A stretch of 64,000 nt of DNA, from contig OZ037870.1 in NCBI GenBank assembly GCA_964035575.1, forward strand, positions 1,094,014 through 1,158,013. The letters are read 5' to 3'. Positions 57,977-64,000 of the stretch are shown here, piece by piece. Every line of letters begins with the position of its first letter. Within the stretch, counting starts at the first letter, position 1. The translations under genes and the position numbers were made by a program. Source of the DNA: Rhynchopus sp. YZ270_cl-10. Taxonomy: Eukaryota > Euglenozoa > Diplonemea > Diplonemida > Diplonemidae. The notes under the pieces were generated by a model, which did not search any database, was not told the origin of the DNA, and saw only the letters and a list, made by a program, of their open reading frames with translations.

Positions 57977-58707
57977 CAGGGGAGGAGCTTGGGGGTTAAA
58001 TCGGGTCAGATTGACCCGATTTCCTTCGGCCCCATGGAAAAAAACGGGTCAGGGCAAAAAAAAAAAAAAAAAAAACTATAGATTTTTGAGGGAAAAAATC
58101 CAAAAAAAAATAGGGTACTCTACTTGTCGCATGAGGGGGTCTGAGAAGGATGAGGAACTACTATGTGACCCCATCGCGACGAGCACGAAGCTCAATGAAG
58201 CCAGAATTCCCTCAAACGCGCGCTCCACCCCGATCAAACCCGAACCCAAGAGGGATGCCGAACTCGACCTAGCCGTTGGTTACTGGCGCGAGCTGACGAT
58301 CCAGATATTGGATCAACTCGCTGGGTGACACACCAAAAGAGGGGCTCAGACAGTGACAAGTGTTGCCGGGGATACGGAACGCCCTCCGACGTTTGCTCGA
58401 AGGGGACACCTGCCCAGAGAGACTACCTGAACTGGCGAGGGCCTACGCACACATTACACACCTCCATTGCGCAACCTACCTTGATGACCTCATCGCCAGT
58501 GTCAAGGGCAACATGCATTCCGCGGGGGTGGTGCAACACTTGTGTATCATCAACGTGTACCATTTTGTGAAACGCGCCTTCTCATTATGCATGTGTTTGT
58601 CTTCACAAGAGCTTTTCCGCCGAAGGCGGAAAAGCTCGGGACCTGACCCGATTTAACAGAATTTGACCCGATTTTGCCCCAAACCCATATTCCAAGCTCC
58701 TGCCCTG
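57977..58707. mobile_element. 731-bp hAT-like non-autonomous DNA transposon
   Basis: Terminal inverted repeats CAGGGGAGGAGCTTGG and CCAAGCTCCTGCCCTG (one mismatch) and an exact 8-bp target duplication GGCAAAAA (57969-57976, 58708-58715) are the hAT signature. Subterminal motifs AAATCGGGTCA occur near both ends, and a perfect 13-bp stem hairpin (GAGCTTTTCCGCC / GGCGGAAAAGCTC) lies at 58611-58639. The interior has coding-like frames (see 58130-58600) but no transposase. Confidence 0.88.
58130..58600 (+). pseudogene. Coding-like segments carried by the hAT-like element
   Basis: Two adjacent frames look protein-like. The first (58132-58328) encodes MRGSEKDEELLCDPIA ... YWRELTIQILDQLAG. The second (58360-58600) encodes LRRLLEGDTCPERLPELARA ... 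THLHCATYLDDLIAS ... VQHLCIINVYHFVKRAFSL. They are in different frames, so they are either exons or a broken gene fragment. I do not recognise the protein; it may be a captured host segment. Confidence 0.35.
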
Positions 58708-59125
58708 GGCAAAAACAAAAAAAAAAACAAAAAAAAAAAGAAAATACGTTACCCCACGCCAATTTGTTGCAGCAAAACGAATGAGGAGAAAAAGGAGAAC
58801 CAAAAAAAAAAAAAAAGTTTTGTTGATCACACCCCACTCCATCCTAAAAATCTTTCAATTCCGCCTCTCGACTTTGGTTTTTATGCATGTCGGACCACAT
58901 ATTACCTAAAGGGGGAGTGGACCTATTATTATAGCTGAATTTTGGCCGATTTTTAAAAAAAATTTTCTTATTTTTACTAAAAAAGTGCTATTATTTAGGC
59001 ACTATTTAGCCACTATTTAGGCACTATTTAGGTACTTTTCGTCCTTACCCAACCGCCCTTTACCCACAAAACACTGCAAAATCAAACCCAAAACAACAGC
59101 CAAAAACCCCAAAACCAATTTTCTA

Positions 59126-59266
59126 ATGCTGCCGAGCCTGTTGTCGTGCTGTTGTGCGGATCACCTGCGCAGAGTGCAGCAAGTGCTGGAGGACGCGCGA
59201 GCAGGCACGTGTGAGTGGGATGATGTAGATGCCATAGTCGTAAATGTGGCTCCAAAAGAAAACCCC

Positions 59267-59297
<31 letters not shown>

Positions 59298-59302
59298 GTT
59301 AG
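59126..59302 (+). CDS. Short ORF inside a transposon (58 aa)
   Basis: Starts MLPSLLSCCCADHLRRVQQV, continues LEDARAGTCEWDDVDAIVVN and ends PAHVPC. Residue composition and GC-rich third positions differ from the AT-rich surroundings, which hints at a captured coding exon. Function unknown. Confidence 0.35.
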
Positions 59303-59387
59303 TGGGTGAACAATCCAACCCTTAGACAATTCTGCTTGTCTAGGCTAGGAAGAGCCGACATACAAAGGTCAGTAACGTCTGTTCAGG

Positions 59388-59651
59388 ATGGGCAGTGTGC
59401 ACATCAAGAGAGAAGACCAGGTGCCATCAAAAGCACCCTCAACACCAGTTCCTTCTCCTGGTGATGCAGCTGCGCCATCTGCTGCGCCACCTGATGCGAC
59501 ATCTGAGAGGAAGGTGTCACTGCTCCGCCCACCCCCCTCAAAACCTCCTGCAAAGCGGACACACAAGCTTGCCGACCGTGCCGTGTATTGCCTGCAAATC
59601 AGCAGGCCAACTGCAAACCACTGCACCAAAACGTGTCCGCTGAAAAAGTAG
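59388..59651 (+). CDS. Pro/Ser/Ala-rich ORF inside a transposon (87 aa)
   Basis: MGSVHIKREDQVPSKAPSTP ... then a Pro/Ala-rich middle, a basic stretch (SKPPAKRTHKLADRAVYC) and a Cys/His-containing end (NHCTKTCPLKK). Better coding statistics than most open frames between genes, but no family recognised. It and the ORF at 59126-59302 may be parts of one spliced gene. Confidence 0.4.
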   Translation: MGSVHIKREDQVPSKAPSTPVPSPGDAAAPSAAPPDATSERKVSLLRPPPSKPPAKRTHKLADRAVYCLQISRPTANHCTKTCPLKK

Positions 59652-59663
59652 TAAACCTTCGTT

Positions 59664-59827
59664 ACGGGACCCAATGACAAGTGAAAGACAAGTGAAAAAG
59701 GTGTGACATGACAAGTGAATGACAAGTAAATCACTTGTCATGACAAGTAAGTAGTTCATGACAAGTGATTTACTTGCCACCACTTGCCACCTTTTTCACT
59801 TGTCTTTCACTTGTCACTGAGTCCCGT
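59664..59827. mobile_element. 164-bp palindromic MITE built of GACAAGTGA repeats
   Basis: About 40-bp inverted ends: ACGGGAC ... TGACAAGTGAAAGACAAGTG on the left and CACTTGTCTTTCACTTGTCA ... GTCCCGT on the right. Between them GACAAGTGA/TCACTTGTC motifs repeat in both directions. Nested within the element at 58908-59997. Confidence 0.8.
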
Positions 59828-60182
59828 CGTGTACCCTGTGCCACCCTTCCCCTACACCCACCATATTCCCCAGCCAATTTTTTAAAAAAATTTTCTCCGA
59901 AAATCGAGATTTAAAAAGTTAAATTTAACCCCAAAAACGGTGGACCTATTATTATAGCATAATAGGTCCACCCTAATAATAGGTCCACTCCCCCTTTACC
60001 TTCCTCTGTGGGTACCCCAATTTTGGGTGTTTAATTTCACCTTCAACCACTGGGTTTTAAAGGGTTAACACACCTCACCCCATCACAATATAACCCATAC
60101 TGTTTCCACTCTACAGAATTAACACACACAAAAAAAACCATTCTCATTGACCCCCTCTCGGTTTGACGATTGAGAATAAAAT

Positions 60183-61133
60183 ATGTCCCGCGTACAGACC
60201 CAAGCATCACACCAACAGTCAGGGAGACCCCGCAGAGAGCTTCATGTCATGGTAATCTGCGAATGGGATACTGCACGGAAATATCGTGTCATTTTGAGGG
60301 GAAATTTGGACAAATTGGAGGTCCGCAAGCTGAAGGGGTATATCCACGATCGGACTGGGGTGGCTCCTGAAGATCAGACACTTATTTTAGATGGGCGTAT
60401 CATTGACATTAATGCGAGGGTAGGGAGTGTAGGGCTATATCCTGATGCTAATATCATTCTTCGCCACAACAACCTGCCTAAGGCCCCGGCAGCGAACCCA
60501 CAGAAGTACTACTCCCCTTCGGAAAGCGACGTTGAGTCGAGACAGTTTTCTTCCAAAGCATCCTATTCTCAGCATGGTGGGAAACCACATAATGTGGGTC
60601 GGTTAGGGCATTATCCACTCCCATATGACCAAGAAGATGAACCATCTCCTCCACACCCAGATCATATAGGGAGGATGAGGCAATATGAGGAAGAGATGAG
60701 GCAGTTGGAGGCAATGATTCCGCCGAATCCGAGCTATGTGAATGAGCTGCATGCAGGGAGGAACGATTTGCATGCGATGCAGGAGAGACTGGCGTTGGAG
60801 AGGGAGAGGTTCATGTCGGAGCAGGTCGAGGCGTTTCGGGCGACGGTGTGCGGGAAGATGACCCCAGATGCTTATGACGAAAGGAAACAACGTATGCTCG
60901 GACCAAGCAGAACAGAACTCATGGAGCAGGTCAGAATCCTCGAAGCGCAACGCGACGAAGCAATCGGGGTAAACGCAGTCCAAGGTGCCCACATCCAATC
61001 GCAACACTTCGAAATGAACGAAATCCGCCACACCCTCAACGGACAACGCGATGTCATCAACGCACAAAGGCCATTTGTAGTCGCAGCCTCGCCTAGACGA
61101 AAGCATAGCATGATTCATCAACTTTCACGATAA
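60183..61133 (+). CDS. Ubiquitin-like domain and coiled-coil protein (316 aa)
   Basis: A single exon. Residues about 18-100 read as a ubiquitin-like fold (LHVMVICEWDTARKYRVILR ... KLKGYIHDRTGVAPEDQTLI ... LDGRIIDINARVGSVGLYPD), with the typical strand-strand-helix then LILDGRII pattern. There is no C-terminal GG, so it is a domain within a larger protein rather than a conjugated modifier. The middle is polar and the second half (from about 160) is helical and coiled-coil-like (MRQYEEEMRQLEAMI; LALERERFMSEQVEAF). The first ATG lies 67 nt after a CTACAG acceptor. Partner or role unknown. Confidence 0.75.
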   Translation: MSRVQTQASHQQSGRPRRELHVMVICEWDTARKYRVILRGNLDKLEVRKLKGYIHDRTGVAPEDQTLILDGRIIDINARVGSVGLYPDANIILRHNNLPKAPAANPQKYYSPSESDVESRQFSSKASYSQHGGKPHNVGRLGHYPLPYDQEDEPSPPHPDHIGRMRQYEEEMRQLEAMIPPNPSYVNELHAGRNDLHAMQERLALERERFMSEQVEAFRATVCGKMTPDAYDERKQRMLGPSRTELMEQVRILEAQRDEAIGVNAVQGAHIQSQHFEMNEIRHTLNGQRDVINAQRPFVVAASPRRKHSMIHQLSR

Positions 61134-61311
61134 TTTTTTTTGTATTTTTTTAGGAGATCCTTTTCTCTAGATCTGTATTTGTATTTGAACAAAAAAGATA
61201 TTTTTTTTTTTTTAATTCCACTTTCAACTTCTCTTTCAAATTCACCTCTTCTTAAAACAACACAGGGGAATTCAAGGGAAATATTTTCACCTCCCTCTCC
61301 CCCAAAAAAAA

Positions 61312-62865
61312 ATGCGCTATTTTATTCAAAAGGTGTGTTATTGCAGTGTAGCAGGGACGACAACGTCGTCGGTACCGTCATCGTCATCGTCATCGTCATC
61401 TACATCACAAAATTCGACATCATCGTACACTCCAAGATTCCCTTCCGCGTCTCCCGAAACGATTGCAAAGAGGGGTCTGCAGGCGACCCAAGAGAGGGGT
61501 GTGTATTCTTATGATGTTTGGGATGTGCATCCGGACCTTAATTGGAAGAGGGGGTCGGGTCGTAGAGGTAAAGGGAAGGTCTTCGCACACAGCCCAGAAC
61601 AGCAGCTTACTGCAGATGGGTATTACGCGGATATCGCAAACGAAGCGATGGTGGTAGGCCTCGACCGTTCTCTTGCGGAGCAAAAAAAGCGTGGTTTTGT
61701 CAAAGGAATGATGACCCAAGGTGGTCACGGTGCAAAAGGTTCCCAATTTTCCGTAGAAGGTCCACAAAGTAGGGGGCTCCCAGAATATACCCATCAATTT
61801 AAGGCTCGCAAACGGCTGATCGATCCGGAATGGGAGGTTTGTAAATGGGATGGAAAATTTGAGGCGATTCACCGGGTTTTTGAATTTGATGACATCCGGT
61901 CTCCGTATCTGTTGTACAACCGACTGAACGATAGAGTGTTGGTTGAGAATAAACACTACCCGATTGAGATGCGAATTTCTGGGAAAACCTGCGAAGTGTA
62001 TCTGACCACCACATATTCCCAAGGGGTGTCGGAGCTGGACTTTTTGCTGGCAATGTTTCTGGATAAGGAGCGGGGTCTCATGCGCCGTCCCGATTGGTCT
62101 CCGGTGGTCACAAAGAAATATTCGGACGGAAGCACCTCCTTTGAAATCAAAACGCCAGAAGCCATGCAGCTCGACGAAAGCATCTCTCATCTCCCCCCAA
62201 AAACCTTTATCCGCGATCATTTGGTAAATGGATGGGAGTTGTCAGAAGATTTTGATGGTTTTGTTGTGACCACCATTTTAAATTCTTGGTCACGAGTTAT
62301 GGATGTGGTCAACTCTGTTCTGGAGCTTGCGGAGTCAGCCAGAGAACACCCAAAATTTCTTCAAATTAATGTCGACACCGTGACGATTGGAGTGCACAAT
62401 ACCACAGCAGGGCGTAGTATAGGGGCTGCGATTGATGCGTTGCTTTCTCACCATCACGCTTATTTAGAAAAAAACTGGGCCTCCACCTCCCAACGACACC
62501 ACGGAACGAACCTAAACAGAACAAAGGAACATCTGGCAGACACAAAGGCAGAGCCAACAGCGTTTTTCTTAAAGAACCCTCTTGGAGAAGGGATGGGGCC
62601 AATCCGCAAGGTGATGTACGAAGTCCCCGCCGACGAGCTTGCATTTCAAAAACGTCTTGCCTGGGGTGAGCTTAACAACGCCGATAAAAAAAAGCTAGGG
62701 ATCCCCAAATTCGATCGTTTCAAGGCTGCAGGTGGCCAGCAAACGGCTGTAGACCCCAATAAGTCGCGTCTTCGCGAGTACAAACACAATGAAGGCATCC
62801 TCGGACAGCTGCAGGAGGACCTAAAACGAGAGGAGCGGATGGGGCATAATCCAAAGCTTGAGTGA
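61312..62865 (+). CDS. Protein with a pterin-4a-carbinolamine dehydratase-like domain (517 aa)
   Basis: A single exon; ATG at 61312, 47 nt after an ACACAG acceptor. The N-terminus (MRYFIQKVCYC, then a long Ser/Thr run) could be a targeting sequence. A middle part (about 90-290) is unrecognised. Residues about 300-390 follow the PCD/DCoH fold: GWELSEDFDGFVVTTILNSW, then AREHPKFLQINVDTVTIGVH, then TAGRSIGAAIDALLSHH. The catalytic HHP of DCoH reads EHP, and the later His is near the expected place, so dehydratase activity is doubtful. Known PCD proteins are ~100 residues, so this is a large non-standard context, perhaps an organellar structural or RNA-linked protein (inference). Confidence 0.7.
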   Translation: MRYFIQKVCYCSVAGTTTSSVPSSSSSSSSTSQNSTSSYTPRFPSASPETIAKRGLQATQERGVYSYDVWDVHPDLNWKRGSGRRGKGKVFAHSPEQQLTADGYYADIANEAMVVGLDRSLAEQKKRGFVKGMMTQGGHGAKGSQFSVEGPQSRGLPEYTHQFKARKRLIDPEWEVCKWDGKFEAIHRVFEFDDIRSPYLLYNRLNDRVLVENKHYPIEMRISGKTCEVYLTTTYSQGVSELDFLLAMFLDKERGLMRRPDWSPVVTKKYSDGSTSFEIKTPEAMQLDESISHLPPKTFIRDHLVNGWELSEDFDGFVVTTILNSWSRVMDVVNSVLELAESAREHPKFLQINVDTVTIGVHNTTAGRSIGAAIDALLSHHHAYLEKNWASTSQRHHGTNLNRTKEHLADTKAEPTAFFLKNPLGEGMGPIRKVMYEVPADELAFQKRLAWGELNNADKKKLGIPKFDRFKAAGGQQTAVDPNKSRLREYKHNEGILGQLQEDLKREERMGHNPKLE

Positions 62866-63083
62866 GCTTAAAAAGATGGTTTCTTTGAAAACGCAAAGAG
62901 GAAAAAAAAAATGGATTTTTATTATCTTCCTGACTCTTTTAGATACCGCTCCATTTTTCCACATCTGAATGCAGTATATCACCACAATTTTTTTTGGAAA
63001 CACCGCAAGTATTGATTTAACAACTCTTTGATATTTTTTTTACAAAACAGGGGGGATTTTAAAGGAATACACAGCGCATCAAT

Positions 63084-64000
63084 ATGGGCAAGAAATCACA
63101 GGCGAGGCCGGGGCTGGACGGAGTGAAGCCAGGTGCGGTCGCGAAGGCAACCCGCAAGGCAAGGCGTGTGGCAGCGAAAACAACAAAGGCGCAACGAAAG
63201 AAGGTCACACCCGGGTCGGGCAAGAAGACTAAGGTATGTCCACCCCCCACCCCCACCCCTCTCCTCTCCCTCTACAATAGCCATGTTTTCGCCGTGTTCT
63301 CCACTTCACCCTTCTCTTCTATTCTTCATCTATTCTTCAACTATTCTTCAACTCTCCCTCTCCACAGGTTACAAGCGTCAGCGAACTCGAAAAATTAAGA
63401 AAGGAAAGAGACTCCAAGACCGCCGCCTCAAAACGTACGGAACGCCGCAAACACCTTGAGCAAATAGGTGCATTGGTATGGGCAGCCTCAGGGGGGGGGG
63501 TGAGGGAAAATGCTAGCGAGCACCCCTATCGTGAAGAGCGGCCTCATATACGGTGCTCTGTAGGCCCTGAGGTTCTTAGTGTTTAAGATGTCTGCATCAT
63601 GAGGGTGTCCGTTGTGTAGTTCTCCCCACCTCCTCTACCCCACCCACCTCATCACAGTACAAAGCCACCGAGGAAAAGAATGAGGAGGATGCCGAGCCCA
63701 AGGTCGCAGTCCCACCCCACCGCTGGAACATCAGTGTCCGCAAGCGCATTCTCTTCTGCGAGGTCACGCTGCACAACATCCCTGTGGACAAGGTGCGCTG
63801 CAACATGACCGAGACACGCATGACTGTTGACACTGTGGACCACTCCAAGCGTTGGCTCCTCAACACAGGTACACCCTTTTTGTTCACCTTTTTCTATTTT
63901 TCTTATTTTTCTTTTTTGACAAAACCCCTCAACAGAATATCCCCACGGCATCAAGGTCGACCCGAATGGTCTTGCTGAGAGCAAAAAGGGGATTCTTGCG
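63084..64000 (+). CDS. CS/p23-like domain protein with Lys-rich N-terminus (3' partial)
   Basis: Exons 63084-63233, 63368-63475, 63658-63868 and 63936 to the window edge, in frame throughout. The first 50 residues are very basic (KATRKARRVAAKTTKAQRKK), like a nucleolar or nucleic-acid-binding tail. A charged helical segment follows (VSELEKLRKERDSKTAASKR). From about residue 105 the sequence PPHRWNISVRKRILFCEVTL ... MTETRMTVDTVDHSKRWLLN has the strand pattern of a CS (HSP20/p23) domain, as found in HSP90 co-chaperones and dynein-assembly PIH proteins. The domain runs past the window, so the subfamily cannot be told. Confidence 0.7.

Larger units (their letters stand above)
58908..59997. mobile_element. 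1.09-kb transposon with AAAGGGGGAGTGGACC terminal repeats
   Basis: Left end AAAGGGGGAGTGGACCTATT (58908) is repeated inverted at the right end (to 59997). A 4-bp duplication ACCT (or 5-bp TACCT) flanks it. The right part contains another copy of the terminal motif arranged as a palindrome (59938-59975). The interior has two short + strand ORFs and a nested palindromic element at 59664-59827. No transposase is seen. Confidence 0.8.

Noticed and set aside
1-64000. LTR retroelements, LINEs or Polinton-like elements
   Set aside because: No reverse transcriptase, integrase, capsid or long direct terminal repeats were recognised in any frame.

Overview
The window looks like nuclear DNA of a flagellated microbial eukaryote. 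Protein genes are GC-rich, intron-containing and widely spaced. The intergenic DNA is AT-rich, full of long A and T runs, and crowded with short repeats. All ten genes supported here lie on the + strand. Introns start almost always with GTATG or GTTTG and end in a pyrimidine-poor or pyrimidine-rich AG; the shortest are 46 nt. Every complete gene has an AG acceptor, usually behind a pyrimidine tract, 2 to 87 nt before its ATG. One-directional genes plus an acceptor before each start suggest spliced-leader trans-splicing, as in euglenozoans such as diplonemids (inference; no leader RNA gene was recognised). Dinoflagellate or perkinsid relatives are not excluded.

Layout. 1-3323: 3' part of a gene joining SH3/KOW-like modules, ankyrin repeats, a PDZ-like domain, a zinc-binding region and a metallophosphoesterase. 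3324-8888: gene desert with hairpin repeats and a 126-bp MITE. 8889-23597: one gene for a 4740-residue megasynthase, ordered ThDP-fold domains, acyl-AMP ligase, ketoreductase, 2 ACPs, ketosynthase, acyltransferase, ketoreductase, 3 ACPs, then a membrane domain with three repeats like the end of bacterial poly-lysine synthetase-type enzymes. 23598-36778: 13 kb without host genes, with nested terminal-inverted-repeat transposons, palindromes and tandem repeats. 36779-51339: GRWD1-like WD protein, KxDL-motif protein, CFAP20DC-like flagellar protein, a coiled-coil protein and a WD40 plus coiled-coil protein. 53340-55030: MAP kinase kinase. 55031-60182: more repeats, a hAT-like element with an 8-bp target duplication and a second inverted-repeat element. 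60183-64000: ubiquitin-like protein, a protein with a pterin-carbinolamine-dehydratase-like domain, and the start of a CS/p23-like protein.

Two things stand out. First, the megasynthase: a ligase-KR-ACP loading unit behind ThDP-fold domains is reminiscent of bacterial systems that load 2-oxo acids, and it ends in a membrane acyltransferase-like domain instead of a thioesterase. Second, a collection of at least eight unrelated short (about 40-115 bp) dispersed repeats, most able to fold into a hairpin, several with base changes that keep pairing. They are almost all in the sense orientation and occur both between genes and inside introns. The flagellar genes (CFAP20DC-like, coiled-coil proteins) fit a flagellated cell; no other shared pathway among neighbours is evident.
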